A DNA stretch of 64,000 bases. Source: Kaistella yonginensis. GTDB taxonomy: Bacteria > Bacteroidota > Bacteroidia > Flavobacteriales > Weeksellaceae. Where the stretch lies: positions 151,858 to 215,857 of the forward strand of contig NZ_JAUFQB010000011.1 in the NCBI RefSeq assembly GCF_030409525.1. Direction: 5' to 3'. Shown here piece after piece: positions 44,100 through 53,966 of the stretch (positions are counted from its first letter, which is position 1; every line of letters begins with the position of its first letter). Both the position numbers and the translations under genes were made by a program. The notes under the pieces are model-generated. The model saw only the letters and a program-made list of their open reading frames with translations, did no database searches and had not been told where the DNA came from.

Positions 44100-44705
44100 C
44101 TAATCTAGAAATTTATATGAAATATTTTGCATCTCAGACAATTGCTCTGAGATGTTTTCTTTTTCAGCGGTTTTTAATTTGGTAGAAATAGTACAGTATT
44201 CTTCTGTTTTAAAATCGATTATTTTTGCGCCGAACTTATTTAACAAAGTGAAAATTACATTCTGCTGATTAAAGTCAAAGTGAATTTCGAGATTTGATTC
44301 TAAGGCTTTGGTAATAATTTCAGCGGATTCTAAAGTCAGTTTTGCCGATTCTTTATACGCTTTTACCAAGCCAGATACACCGAGTTTTGTACCACCATAA
44401 TAGCGTACCGAAATTACTAAAATCTGTGTTGCCTGATGTGCCAGTAACTGATTATAGATCGGTAAACCCGCGCTTCCGGACGGCTCCCCATCATCATTTG
44501 CCCGGTAATTTTCACCTTTAATTCCTAACCGAAACGCATAGCAATGATGCGTCGCTTTGGGATGCTCCTCTTTTACCTTGGCTAAGGCGTCTTTGACCTC
44601 TTTTTCATTTTCAACAGGAAATACAAAACCAAGAAATTTACTTCCTTTTTCTTTAAGAAGAATATTTCCTACGGGTGATTTTATTGTATTAAATGAAAAT
44701 TCCAT
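44100..44705 (-). CDS. yigZ: YigZ / IMPACT family protein
   Basis: A 201-residue YigZ protein. The N-terminal IMPACT domain (about 1-120) has the signature 'GEPSGSAGLPIYNQL' preceded by 'HHCYAFRLG' and followed by 'VSVRYYGGTKLGVSGLVKAY' (in part). The C-terminal 75 residues are the EF-G-V-like DUF1949 domain. Cytosolic; a role in translation or nucleic-acid binding has been proposed for the family but is unproven. It overlaps the ribD stop by one base. Confidence 0.9.
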   Translation of the reverse strand: MEFSFNTIKSPVGNILLKEKGSKFLGFVFPVENEKEVKDALAKVKEEHPKATHHCYAFRLGIKGENYRANDDGEPSGSAGLPIYNQLLAHQATQILVISVRYYGGTKLGVSGLVKAYKESAKLTLESAEIITKALESNLEIHFDFNQQNVIFTLLNKFGAKIIDFKTEEYCTISTKLKTAEKENISEQLSEMQNISYKFLD

Positions 44706-45730
44706 TAAGGTGAATTTTTATAGAATTCTATGACATTCTCTCGAAATTGTTGGACGTTTGACAGTAGAGCCGTAAATTTAGGAGCTTTAGTTCCATTCAA
44801 TAAGTGTAATTTTTTATTTTTAATAATGATGGTTTCATCCCATAAATTTTCATCGATAAACTGCTGCAGCGTATTAGAACCTCCTTCAATAATGACCGAC
44901 TGTATTTGAAGTTCAACTAATTTTGCCATCAAATTTAATAAGAAATTATCTTTCTCAATTTTAATGAAATTTAAATTCCCTTTCACTTGATCTTTTATGG
45001 AATTAATAATGATCGTGGTTGCCTCGTCATTCAAAATATGATAGTTCACCGGAATTTTTAAATCAAAATCAATGACAATTCTGATGGGATTTCGACCGGC
45101 AATTTCTCTGGTGGTTAACCTGGGATTATCGGTTAAAGCCGTACTGGTTCCAACCAAGATCGCATGTTCGCGACTTCTTAATTGATGTACGAATTGCTTG
45201 GTCAATGGATTGCCAATTTGCGTGGGCTTAAAATCTTGATCTAACAAACCATCACCCGATTGAGCCCATTTCAAAATGATATAAGGCCGATGTTTCTGAT
45301 GAAAAGTAAAAAACCGTTTGTTCAGTTCCTGACATTCTTTTTCTAAAACGCCAGAAATCACTTCGATCCCAGCGTCTTCGATTATTTTTTTTCCTTTTCC
45401 ATTGACTTTCTCATGTGAATCGAGCGTTCCGATGACCACTTTCTTAAAACCAATTTCGATAATTCTAAGAGCGCAAGGCGGTGTTTTCCCGAAGTGAGCA
45501 CAGGGCTCCAAAGAAACATAAATGGTGGATTCTTTTAATAATGCAGGATTTTTAACAGCATCAATTGCCATGATTTCAGCGTGAGCTTCTCCAGCTTTTT
45601 GGTGAAAACCCTCACCGATGATTTTATTATGATGAACAATAACAGCTCCAACCAAAGGATTTGGATAGGTGTTTCCGACGGCTTTTTTCGCGAGTTCAAG
45701 GCAACGCTGCATGTAAATTTCGTGGTTCAT
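44705..45730 (-). CDS. ribD: Bifunctional riboflavin deaminase/reductase
   Basis: A 341-residue RibD catalysing the second and third steps of riboflavin synthesis: deamination of the pyrimidine intermediate, then NADPH reduction. The deaminase domain (1-145) has zinc ligands H50 (HAE, with catalytic E52), C77 and C86 (PCAHFGKTPPC). The reductase domain (about 147-341) begins 'RPYIILKWAQSGDG' and has 'EGGSNTLQQFID'. It has no FMN riboswitch upstream and stands apart from other rib genes. Cotranscribed with yigZ. Confidence 0.95.
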   Translation of the reverse strand: MNHEIYMQRCLELAKKAVGNTYPNPLVGAVIVHHNKIIGEGFHQKAGEAHAEIMAIDAVKNPALLKESTIYVSLEPCAHFGKTPPCALRIIEIGFKKVVIGTLDSHEKVNGKGKKIIEDAGIEVISGVLEKECQELNKRFFTFHQKHRPYIILKWAQSGDGLLDQDFKPTQIGNPLTKQFVHQLRSREHAILVGTSTALTDNPRLTTREIAGRNPIRIVIDFDLKIPVNYHILNDEATTIIINSIKDQVKGNLNFIKIEKDNFLLNLMAKLVELQIQSVIIEGGSNTLQQFIDENLWDETIIIKNKKLHLLNGTKAPKFTALLSNVQQFRENVIEFYKNSP

Positions 45731-45737
45731 CTGAATT

Positions 45738-45768
45738 AAAAAACACCCAACAGGTTGTCGAGTGTTTT
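45738..45768 (-). terminator. Terminator upstream of ribD
   Basis: Imperfect palindrome aaaacacccaaca / tgtcgagtgtttt, A/T-flanked, between ribD and the secreted protein gene; probably ends the latter's transcript. Confidence 0.55.
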
Positions 45769-45786
45769 ATTTTTTATAGTTAAAAA

Positions 45787-46377
45787 TTAATTGGTCGCTA
45801 CAACTTTTATTTCTGTAATTTTAAATTCGATCATCGTGGTCAAAAGGTGATCCCTCTGCCTTGCCAAAGATTTCGCCGACGATTTCAAGTCGCCGTACAT
45901 TCTTTTGCTAAACGCTAAAATGAGAAAGCTTTTTGCTCCGCCGTTATCATAGCTTTTAAAACGATAAATGTTGTATTCTATAAAAGAATCACCTTTCTCA
46001 GGACTTTCCGAAATAAAATAATCAACAACATATTCTTTACCATCTGGGCTTTCACTCACATTGATCTTTGCAAATTTATCAGACTTTTCTCTATTTTGTA
46101 TACCTTCTACTTTATGCCGAACGGCCAATTCCATTTCAATTTCTTTATTGAAAAAGGAGAAATCCAGGAGTTGGGTGAAATCTTCAATTCGTTCGTCACT
46201 CGGTAAATACTGCTGACGAAACAGCGTTTTAGACATTGGTTTACTCCACGATAAAAAATATTCCGTACCATCATATTCAATCGGACCAGGTATTGAAAGT
46301 AAATCGGGAACATCTTGCGCTTTCATCAATGACAGAGAATTGAGCAATAGAAGTAAAAATATTTTTTTTAAAATCAT
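45787..46377 (-). CDS. Secreted hypothetical protein
   Basis: A 196-residue protein with a signal peptide (1-20, ends MKAQ) and a mature alpha/beta part of about 175 residues. It has 'GTEYFLSWSKPMSKTLFRQQYLPSDE' (in part) near the start and 'FLILAFSKRMYGDLKSSAKSLARQRD' (in part) near the end. I do not recognise the family. No lipobox, no catalytic motif, no sorting domain, so periplasmic location is most likely. It follows the DUF349 gene by 4 bases and is probably cotranscribed with it. Confidence 0.65.
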   Translation of the reverse strand: MILKKIFLLLLLNSLSLMKAQDVPDLLSIPGPIEYDGTEYFLSWSKPMSKTLFRQQYLPSDERIEDFTQLLDFSFFNKEIEMELAVRHKVEGIQNREKSDKFAKINVSESPDGKEYVVDYFISESPEKGDSFIEYNIYRFKSYDNGGAKSFLILAFSKRMYGDLKSSAKSLARQRDHLLTTMIEFKITEIKVVATN

Positions 46378-46381
46378 TTTC

Positions 46382-48388
46382 TTATTGATTTTCGCCGATG
46401 AGAATACTGTGCAAACTTTGTTTCATGCTTTCGAGTTGCGATTTTTTATCATCAATTTTATTGTAAGTGTCTTTTAGCAAACGATTTTCACGTGATGGAT
46501 TGCTAAAGAATCCAAGGTTGTTTTCCATTTTTACAATTTCGGCTTCCAAATCAGCTATTTGATTTTTAATTTTACGCGCTTTGTCGGTCACTTGATTTTC
46601 GGTAAGTCCTTCTTCTTTTAAATCATACTCGTGAATCTTGTTCAGTTTCAATTTCTCCCGAAGTGTTTTATTGAACTCCGTATTGATATTAATTTTATCT
46701 CTCGGAACTTTTCCTATGGCGTTCCATTTTGATTTAATTTGTTCTATTTTTTCAAGACTTCCTTCTTCATCGCCAATTTCTTTCAACTCGTCTAAAAGCT
46801 GTTTTTTATTTTTGAAATTCTCCTTCCAGTTGTCATTTGCCGTATTGTTTTTTTCTCGGTAATTGTTAAAGAACGTATTACACGCTTCACGGAAATCGTC
46901 CCAGACTTTATTGGTCATACTTCTTGGTACGTGACCGACTTTTTTCCAGTCTTCCTGCAGTTTTTTAAACAAGGGAACCGTAGTTTCCCAATCCTCCGAC
47001 AACATATTGTCTTTTGCGGTCTGAATTAAATTCAGTTTTTCATCAAGATTGGTTTGCTGTGAATTTTTTAATCCTTTGTAAAATTCATTTTTCTTCACAT
47101 TAAAGTTTCTTAAATGCTCTTTAAAGTCATTCCAGTTTTGATTAGAAACTTTTCTCGGAACATTGCCTAGTTTCAAGAATTCACTGCGCATTTCCTCCAC
47201 TTTTTTAATTGCGTTTTGCCAATAATTGTGGTTGGTTTCTTTGGCAGCAGCCGCCATCTTTTTAATTTCCTCGATGATTTCGTTTTTACGAATCAGGTTA
47301 TCGTTTTGTTCCTTTTCTATTTGCTCGTTTAATTCCGATTTTCGGTCGTGTATTTTATTAGAAATCTCCTTGAATTCGTCCCAGGTTTTCTCTCGGAATT
47401 CTTCTGCCACCGGCTCAGCTTCTTCTTTCCACAGTTTATGAAGATACTGTAATTCATTCAGAGCTTTTTGCACGGAGGGTTCTACTTGTAATTCCTTCGC
47501 TCTTTCAATGATGTGCTGTCTTTTCTCTAAATTATGAGCGAATTCCTGCTCCATATATTCCTTGTTCATATCAAGCATTTGATAGAACTGGTTCAGGTGA
47601 TGGAAGTAATTGTTATTCAGTAATTTGAAATCAGATTTGGCGACTTGTCCGGCATTTTTCCACTCGTCTTTGATTTCGCGAATCGCTTTGAAAAGATTGG
47701 TGCCGGCTTCGGTATTGGTGTAAAGATTTTTCAGCTTGTCAATAATACTTTGTCGGTGTTCAAGATTCTTATGCTGATTTTCTTCTAATTTCTTATGATA
47801 TTCGTCGTTTTTTTCACGATAAATATGCAGCAAGCCAGAGAATTTAGCTTGTAATGGATGTTGATGGCTGAAAAGTTCTACGGGATTTCCCGCTGCTACG
47901 AATTCGCTTTTTATATCTTCAGTTTGATCATGAATCAAATGATTTGCCTGCTCTTTTAACTGATTAAACTTTCTAAAATGAGCGCCTGCATCTTCTTTGT
48001 TAACAATGGTTTCCAATTCGGCCAGCACTTCAGGTAGTGTTAAATTCGAAAAGTTTTCTAGTTCCTCTTTGTGCTGTTCCTGCTCTTCTTTTTCAGCAGC
48101 TGGTTCATGGCTTTTTTGAGTTTCTTCTATCGGTATTTCCAATGCCTCATCATGAGCCAGTGCAGGATCCGGTTTTGGAGTTTCAACCTCAGTAACAGGT
48201 TCATTTTCGGCTGGAGCCTCTTCTGTTTTTTCAGTAACTTTAGGCTCTTCAATCACCTCTTCTGTGGGGATTTCTGAGGAGGGCGTGGCCGGATCTTCCG
48301 TTGGGTTTTCGGAAGTAATTTCATTTAAAACCTCTTCGTTCAAAGGTTTGTTTTCTTGGTTCTCAGAAAGGGAATCTTCTGTAATCAT
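46382..48388 (-). CDS. DUF349 repeat protein
   Basis: A 668-residue cytosolic protein. The first about 125 residues are a low-complexity acidic Glu/Pro/Thr segment. The rest is a tandem array of about six DUF349 helical repeats of roughly 70-75 residues each, recognised by recurring 'W..A....DFKxLxxxW' and 'VPRSMTNKVWDDFREACNTFF', 'VPRKVSNQNWNDFKEHLRNF' segments. The end is a coiled coil ('NRLLKDTYNKIDDKKSQLES'). DUF349 proteins are long helical rods found widely in Bacteroidota; the function is not established. Confidence 0.88.
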   Translation of the reverse strand: MITEDSLSENQENKPLNEEVLNEITSENPTEDPATPSSEIPTEEVIEEPKVTEKTEEAPAENEPVTEVETPKPDPALAHDEALEIPIEETQKSHEPAAEKEEQEQHKEELENFSNLTLPEVLAELETIVNKEDAGAHFRKFNQLKEQANHLIHDQTEDIKSEFVAAGNPVELFSHQHPLQAKFSGLLHIYREKNDEYHKKLEENQHKNLEHRQSIIDKLKNLYTNTEAGTNLFKAIREIKDEWKNAGQVAKSDFKLLNNNYFHHLNQFYQMLDMNKEYMEQEFAHNLEKRQHIIERAKELQVEPSVQKALNELQYLHKLWKEEAEPVAEEFREKTWDEFKEISNKIHDRKSELNEQIEKEQNDNLIRKNEIIEEIKKMAAAAKETNHNYWQNAIKKVEEMRSEFLKLGNVPRKVSNQNWNDFKEHLRNFNVKKNEFYKGLKNSQQTNLDEKLNLIQTAKDNMLSEDWETTVPLFKKLQEDWKKVGHVPRSMTNKVWDDFREACNTFFNNYREKNNTANDNWKENFKNKKQLLDELKEIGDEEGSLEKIEQIKSKWNAIGKVPRDKININTEFNKTLREKLKLNKIHEYDLKEEGLTENQVTDKARKIKNQIADLEAEIVKMENNLGFFSNPSRENRLLKDTYNKIDDKKSQLESMKQSLHSILIGENQ

Positions 48389-48453
48389 AGCAGTCTTTTT
48401 ATTAAATTTATCGGTCTTATCATTTTTATTAATAAACCGTGCACTAAATTAAC

Positions 48454-49179
48454 TTATTTTTCTTGAACATTCCAAATTTCCCACGCTTTTTCTGCTTGTT
48501 GTTCAAGCATATAAAAACCATTGGCTGTTTTCGCCCCTTTTTCTGCAGATAATTTGAGAAAGGAAGTATAATCTGGATTATAAATAAGGTCAATGACCAA
48601 ATGCTGATCAGTTACACCGGCAAAAGGAAAGTCGAGGCAATCCTTCACATTCGGAAAGGTTCCAACGGGCGTACATTGAATAACCAATGGATTTTGGCGA
48701 ACCATCTCTTCGGTAAGGTTTTCGAATTTTAGGAGTCCATTTCTGGTGACGGTTTGATGCGGTATTCCGTATTTGTTTAGGACGTATTTTACGGCTTTCG
48801 CTGCACCGCCATCTCCTAAAATTAGCGCAGAGTTCTGATGGTCTTTCTTATGAAGAAAAAGCATTTTTTCGAATCCAAAAGCATCGGTGTTAAAGCCCTT
48901 TTTTATATTATTTTTAATAACAATGGTATTGACCGCTCCGATCTTTTTGGCTTCATCACTCAACTCATCGAGATAAGGGATTATTTTTTCTTTAAAAGGA
49001 ATGGTTACATTAAGTCCGGTGAGATTTTGGTTTTTAAAAACTTGGTCAACTTCTGCAAGATCATTCAAGTCATAAATAACGTAGGAATGATTTTTTAGAA
49101 ATAGTTTTTTAAACTTGCTTTCAAAATAGTTTTTCGAAAAAGAGTAGGAAATATTTTTCCCAATGAGTCCTAATTTCAT
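48454..49179 (-). CDS. aroE: Shikimate dehydrogenase
   Basis: A 241-residue AroE reducing 3-dehydroshikimate with NADPH. The substrate-binding 'GLIGKNISYSFSKNYF' near the start, 'LTGLNVTIPFKEKI' (catalytic Lys), and the Rossmann loop 'LILGDGGAAKAVKYVL' are all present; 'GFYMLEQQAEKAWEIW' closes it. The start at 49179 (MKLGLIG) is preferred over the upstream MDQH. The length is slightly shorter than the usual 270. Confidence 0.94.
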   Translation of the reverse strand: MKLGLIGKNISYSFSKNYFESKFKKLFLKNHSYVIYDLNDLAEVDQVFKNQNLTGLNVTIPFKEKIIPYLDELSDEAKKIGAVNTIVIKNNIKKGFNTDAFGFEKMLFLHKKDHQNSALILGDGGAAKAVKYVLNKYGIPHQTVTRNGLLKFENLTEEMVRQNPLVIQCTPVGTFPNVKDCLDFPFAGVTDQHLVIDLIYNPDYTSFLKLSAEKGAKTANGFYMLEQQAEKAWEIWNVQEK

Positions 49180-49204
49180 ATGCTGATCCATAGGTCAAAA
49201 TTAA

Positions 49205-49238
49205 AAAAAAGACTGAGGTAAACCATCAGCCTTTTCTA
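49205..49238 (-). terminator. Terminator of the large endonuclease gene
   Basis: Hairpin aagactgagg / ccatcagcctt with A/T runs on both sides, 20 bases beyond the minus-strand stop at 49258. Confidence 0.6.
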
Positions 49239-49257
49239 TTATTTATTAAAAAAAATA

Positions 49258-51306
49258 TTATTGAATAATGAATTTGGCAGATTCTGGTCCCACTTTCAAA
49301 ATATAAACTCCTTTTGGTAAATTTTTAAGCATGATTTTATTGCTCGTTTTGAACGGCTGAGAAATGGTTTGCACTAATTTTCCGCTGTAATCAAAAATCT
49401 GAACCGTTGCTATTTGATTTAAATTCTTCGCATTCACATGTAACGCTCCATTGCTCACCGGATTCGGATAGAGGGTCAATTTTGATTTCGAGCTCGCATT
49501 CTCTTCTGTAGCTAAGCCATCACTATAGCACGTCCATTTCATATCATCGATGGCTATTCTGTTAGAATTCGTGTTCACCAAAGAGATTTCAACATTTCCA
49601 GACACATTTAATCCTGTTACTGTGGTCGTAGTGACCGCATCACTGTAAGGAATTGTTTTTCCAGTATCTACACCATTGATGAAGATGCTTAGCGTTCCAC
49701 TACCACCAGAGTATTTTCTTTGCGTGGTTACCGTTAAATCACCAATTCCGTTGGGCGCAGATAATGCAGTAAGGAATCCATTTCTGATGGTAATTGCACG
49801 ACCATTGATCGTTTCATCTGTTCTGGAATCTTCCGAAGTCCAAGAAATTCCATTGCTCGTCCAGTTGTAGGTATTGTATTGGGAAGACTTTGCAGGGATA
49901 CTTTCAAAATTTTCATCACCACAATTCAAACCAATGGCTTGCGTAGTTGCAGTTACGGTGTTACTTGCTGGCGAAACATTTCCCGCCGCATCTTTCGCAA
50001 TTACATAAATGCTGTACACGGTGGAAGGATTCAAATTGGCAATATTCGCAGCGGTCTCTGGAGTAGAACCCATCAATTGCCCATTTACATAAATATCATA
50101 CGAAACAATACCCACGTTATCCGTTCCTGCAGACCAACTGATGGTAATGTTATTGGTTCCCACCGAACCCAAAGTTAAGTTGGTAGCTGCCGTTGGCGCT
50201 TGGTTGTCGACTAAAGTTGTTCCCGTGGCAGTATTGCTTGGAGGGGACACGTTTCCGGCTGCATCGGCGGCAATCACATAAAAGTTATAAGTCGTTCCTT
50301 GATTCAAGCCTGAAACGATGGCTGAATTGCTGTTTGCATTCATTCGGAATGTTCCATCCACATAGACTTTGTAATAGGTCACAGCAATATTGTCCGTTGA
50401 AGCAGTCCACGTTAGGTTTGCTGAAGCTGTAGTTGTAGAGGCCACCGCTAAATTGGTAGGAGTAGAAGGTGCTTGATTATCGATCACCTGGGTACCCCAA
50501 ATGGTTTGAATCCATTCTGGATGGTCAATAAATGGATTTCTGTTTCCTTGAAAAAAGTAAGAAGCGTTGTTACGAACTACTTCGGCCGGAGAAACCGGAT
50601 CTTGTGCAGCCCAAGCCATCAATACTACTTTTTCCCATTCCTGTAAACCAGGATAGGTAGAGCCACCCAACATTCCGCCTGATGAAAAACCCGAAAGTCT
50701 GCTTTCATATCTAGTTACAAAATAAAATACCATTCTGGCGATATCTCCTTTAAATTCATCAATCGGTTCGAAGACCGTTCCCGTATATCCTGGGGAGGTA
50801 GAAGGACCCGTTTTGCTTCCGTTTTTAGAGAGGTATGAAGGATTGGTTACTTTTCCGAACGGATAGTTGCTGCGCATTCCATTCACTTTTCCATCGGTGG
50901 GACGAATATGGTGAACATCAGAAACCATCGGTGCTTTAGAGTTAAAAAAACTTTGTGGGATCACGTGTTCTCTGTTGTAGCAATCACCTTCAACACTATA
51001 ATTTCCACATTTTTTTACACCGTGTCTGTAGGTGTAAGGATCTGGCCCGGTTGGGTTCTCCGAATACATATCCAGCACGCTGCCATCATTTTCATAAAAG
51101 CTGTCGGTGTCGGTACTAGGATAGGCGTTGTATAATCCTTCATATCCTTTGTCCTGTGCTCCGGCCGTGATAATTTGGCTGAGTTTAGTTTTTAAAGCCG
51201 CTCCAGTTAATCCAGAGGTGCCATCATAATAATTGGCTGGTGCTTGCGCTAGTGTTATTGAAAACAAAAAGCCCAGCAATAACGTAGTCATCTTTTTCAT
51301 AATCAT
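49258..51306 (-). CDS. Secreted endonuclease I with two fibronectin type III domains and T9SS sorting domain
   Basis: A 682-residue secreted nuclease. Signal peptide (about 1-21), then an Endonuclease_1 (EndA/NucM) domain to about residue 270 with the beta-beta-alpha metal motif 'CYNREHVIPQSFF', 'DVHHIRPTDGKVN' and 'NPFIDHPEWIQTIW'. Two FN3 repeats follow (about 280-365 and 370-455, both starting 'APT..NL'), then a jelly-roll-like domain and a Por sorting tail (about 610-682, 'LTLYPNPVSNGALHV'). Surface or extracellular DNA/RNA degradation for nutrients or biofilm turnover is likely. The downstream paralogue at 51506 lacks the FN3 domains. Confidence 0.9.
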   Translation of the reverse strand: MIMKKMTTLLLGFLFSITLAQAPANYYDGTSGLTGAALKTKLSQIITAGAQDKGYEGLYNAYPSTDTDSFYENDGSVLDMYSENPTGPDPYTYRHGVKKCGNYSVEGDCYNREHVIPQSFFNSKAPMVSDVHHIRPTDGKVNGMRSNYPFGKVTNPSYLSKNGSKTGPSTSPGYTGTVFEPIDEFKGDIARMVFYFVTRYESRLSGFSSGGMLGGSTYPGLQEWEKVVLMAWAAQDPVSPAEVVRNNASYFFQGNRNPFIDHPEWIQTIWGTQVIDNQAPSTPTNLAVASTTTASANLTWTASTDNIAVTYYKVYVDGTFRMNANSNSAIVSGLNQGTTYNFYVIAADAAGNVSPPSNTATGTTLVDNQAPTAATNLTLGSVGTNNITISWSAGTDNVGIVSYDIYVNGQLMGSTPETAANIANLNPSTVYSIYVIAKDAAGNVSPASNTVTATTQAIGLNCGDENFESIPAKSSQYNTYNWTSNGISWTSEDSRTDETINGRAITIRNGFLTALSAPNGIGDLTVTTQRKYSGGSGTLSIFINGVDTGKTIPYSDAVTTTTVTGLNVSGNVEISLVNTNSNRIAIDDMKWTCYSDGLATEENASSKSKLTLYPNPVSNGALHVNAKNLNQIATVQIFDYSGKLVQTISQPFKTSNKIMLKNLPKGVYILKVGPESAKFIIQ

Positions 51307-51453
51307 AATTAAATTGGGAGGGTAAAGTTAAAGAAAATTTTCGTCACTCAGGACGAGCATGCTATGACAATCATGCGTATAATTGATTTTTTTTACCGAA
51401 CACTAAAACTTATTGACCATTGACCGTTAGTATTTTCAAACTGCATTAAAATG

Positions 51454-51490
51454 AAAAACCGGCCAACTAAAAAGCAGGACCGGTTGTTTT
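51454..51490 (-). terminator. Terminator of the small endonuclease gene
   Basis: Hairpin aaaaaccgg / ccggttgttttt (one interruption), directly after the stop codon of the minus-strand gene at 51506. Confidence 0.6.
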
Positions 51491-51505
51491 TGATCATGCC
51501 AGTGT

Positions 51506-52624
51506 TTAGTCCACCATGAATTTTATACTTTGCGTATCGGTTTTCAAAATATAAACTCCTTTCGGAACGTCTTTAAGAATTATTTTAGGTAAAGTTTTAA
51601 AATTCTGCTTAATGGTTTGGATTAAGCGACCGTCCAGAGAATAAATTTGCACCGTTGAAAGTTCTTCCAGTCCATAACCAGCAAGATGCAATTGTCCGTT
51701 TCTAACAGGATTCGGATAGATTGAAATTGTTTTTTTAAAGGTAGTAATTTCGACACTTGAAAGGGTAGAAGTCCAGATCATATTCACCCATTCCGGATGA
51801 TCGATAAAAGGATTTCTGTTCTTCTGTCTGACATAAATCGCATTATTACGATCGATTTCTTTTTGAGAAACGGGATCTTGAGCCGCCCATTTCAGCAATA
51901 GATTAATATACCATTGTTTGTAACCACGATCTGTAGTTCCGTCAATCGGATTGATATTGGGATAAAATTTATTAAAATTTTGTAATTTATCCTGATATCT
52001 GGTGATAAAATACAGGTGCATTCTGGCGAAATCACCTTTAAATTCATTAATTGGCTCGAAAACAGTACCGTAATACCCAGGAAAACTGGATGTTCCTAAT
52101 TTACTTCCGTTTTTAGAAGTCCACACGGGTGAATCGGTTTCGCCATACGGATAGTTTGATCGTTGTTGGTTCACAAAATAATCAGACGGAACTACAAAGT
52201 GAGCATCATTGGCCATGGGAGCAGCATTTCCAAAATAGGATTTTGGGAGGCTGTGTTCTCTGTTATAGCAAACACCTTCCACCGTGAAATCAACATCGGA
52301 ACATTGATTGCCACCACTGTAAGACTGTCCCAGCTTGAATTCATAAGCGTCTGGTCCTGTGGGGTTTTCAGAGTACATATCGAGTACGGAGCCATTATTT
52401 TCGTAATACCGATCAACATCAGAAGTGAAGTAGGTGGTCCATAATCCGCCTGTACCACTGCCATAGCCCAAATCCAGGGCGCCATTGCTGATGATTCCAT
52501 AGAGTTCAGATTTCAGTTCATATCCGGTCAGGCCATTTGCAGAATCATAATAACCAGTGGGAATTTGAGCAAATGAATAGCCTGCAAAATGAACTGCGAG
52601 TAAAAGAGTAAGGAATTTTTTCAT
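51506..52624 (-). CDS. Secreted endonuclease I with T9SS sorting domain
   Basis: A 372-residue paralogue of the preceding nuclease: signal peptide (1-19, ends YSFAQ), Endonuclease_1 domain to about 290 with 'CYNREHSLPKSYF', 'ANDAHFVVPSDYF' and 'NPFIDHPEWVNMIW', and a Por sorting tail ('ISIYPNPVRNGQLHL'). In the second motif the usual HH is AH. Compared with its neighbour it has no FN3 repeats, so the two look like a duplication with domain gain or loss. Extracellular nuclease. Confidence 0.88.
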   Translation of the reverse strand: MKKFLTLLLAVHFAGYSFAQIPTGYYDSANGLTGYELKSELYGIISNGALDLGYGSGTGGLWTTYFTSDVDRYYENNGSVLDMYSENPTGPDAYEFKLGQSYSGGNQCSDVDFTVEGVCYNREHSLPKSYFGNAAPMANDAHFVVPSDYFVNQQRSNYPYGETDSPVWTSKNGSKLGTSSFPGYYGTVFEPINEFKGDFARMHLYFITRYQDKLQNFNKFYPNINPIDGTTDRGYKQWYINLLLKWAAQDPVSQKEIDRNNAIYVRQKNRNPFIDHPEWVNMIWTSTLSSVEITTFKKTISIYPNPVRNGQLHLAGYGLEELSTVQIYSLDGRLIQTIKQNFKTLPKIILKDVPKGVYILKTDTQSIKFMVD

Positions 52625-52731
52625 AAGAAATTTTTTATCTAAAGACCATTAAAATAAAATAGCAATTCATCCAACAGCTGAACTGAAATCAATATTAATA
52701 AAGTGTAAAATTAACCATTAAAAGGCAGAAT

Positions 52732-53943
52732 CTAGGAGGCTTTGAAATGACTTTTGTTAACCTTTGAAAAAAGTCTTGCTACGATTATTCCGAAGAGTCC
52801 GGCCGTTGCACTTACGATGAGATAGTTCATGGCATTGATGCGCACAGGGAAAGGCAGATCGGTATTGCTACCCGCTTTGAAGAAGCCCGTGTTAATCTGA
52901 ATATAACACATCACGGTGCCCAAAATCAAACCGCAAATAATCCCGAAGAACACAATTAAAAGTCCGGTGTAGAAATAGATATTGCGCAACGATTTCATAT
53001 TCATTCCCAAAGAAATGAGGGATTTCGCCTGTTCTTTTTTGTCGAGTTGCAGAATAATTATCGCTCCAGCCAAATTAAAAGTGGTGATAAAAATTACCAA
53101 AGCAAAAATCAAGTAAATAAAGAGTTTCTCGGTATTGATCATTTTCCAGAAGGCTGCATTTTCTTCTTTTTTGGTTTTTAAAACATAGCCGCTGCCCAAT
53201 GATTTTAATAATGCCGCTTTTACTTCGTCGGCTTTGGTGGGATCTTTTAATTTAATTACGATTTGATAAGCCGCATTTTTTGGCAAGTTCAAAAGTTCCT
53301 GTGCTAGCTCAATGGGTGAGATGATGGTATTGTCTAACTGATCATTTCCCGGAAAAACGCCGGAAACAAAAATTTCACGGGTGGTAAATATATCTTCCTC
53401 TTTACTAATCATCCCGGTGCCAGGTTTGGGCATTAAGATCGTCGCATAATCTGCACCTTCGCCCACCGGAATCGCCAAGCGGTTATCCAGTTTATTCTCC
53501 ATCAGGACTTCATTCGAGTATTTAAAACTTGGATACGTGCCGTAGAAAATATTTTGATGGATTGGGTTTACAAAAATATAGGCAGAATCTACGCCTCGTA
53601 AATTGGCAATATCCCCATTTTCCCGAAAACGAATATAAGCTTTCTCTTCAATCACTTTAGAAAAATGGGCAATCTCTTTATCTTGTCCCAGTATTTTTGT
53701 TGCTTTTTCAATATTCGGCAACGTTTTACCTTGGTTGCTTTTTACCGTAATATCGGCATGCAAATTAGCAATTAAATCCTGATTCAAATCTTCTAAACCT
53801 GAAAAAACCGATATAATAATAAACATCGCTGCCACCGCAACCATCATAGCCACGGCCGCCAGCCACGTAATAAAAGTGACCGCCGTGCTTCCTTTGCGGG
53901 CCAAAAGATAGCGGGTAGCAATATAAAATGAAGTGTTTCTCAA
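52732..53943 (-). CDS. LolC/LolE-type FtsX-family permease
   Basis: A 403-residue membrane protein of the MacB/FtsX fold. One helix near residues 20-50 is followed by a large periplasmic domain (about 55-270) and three C-terminal helices (about 280-305, 330-355 and 370-395). The N-terminal 'ARKGSTAVTFITWLAAVAMMV' resembles LolC/LolE. The expected role is release of lipoproteins from the inner membrane with a LolD ATPase, which is not in this window. It follows rbfA by 23 bases. Confidence 0.85.
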   Translation of the reverse strand: MRNTSFYIATRYLLARKGSTAVTFITWLAAVAMMVAVAAMFIIISVFSGLEDLNQDLIANLHADITVKSNQGKTLPNIEKATKILGQDKEIAHFSKVIEEKAYIRFRENGDIANLRGVDSAYIFVNPIHQNIFYGTYPSFKYSNEVLMENKLDNRLAIPVGEGADYATILMPKPGTGMISKEEDIFTTREIFVSGVFPGNDQLDNTIISPIELAQELLNLPKNAAYQIVIKLKDPTKADEVKAALLKSLGSGYVLKTKKEENAAFWKMINTEKLFIYLIFALVIFITTFNLAGAIIILQLDKKEQAKSLISLGMNMKSLRNIYFYTGLLIVFFGIICGLILGTVMCYIQINTGFFKAGSNTDLPFPVRINAMNYLIVSATAGLFGIIVARLFSKVNKSHFKAS

Positions 53944-53966
53944 GGAATAAGCAGCTTTAAAATTGA

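Noticed and set aside
44705..45786. FMN riboswitch before ribD
   Set aside because: The short gap holds only a simple hairpin and no RFN-element conserved sequence.
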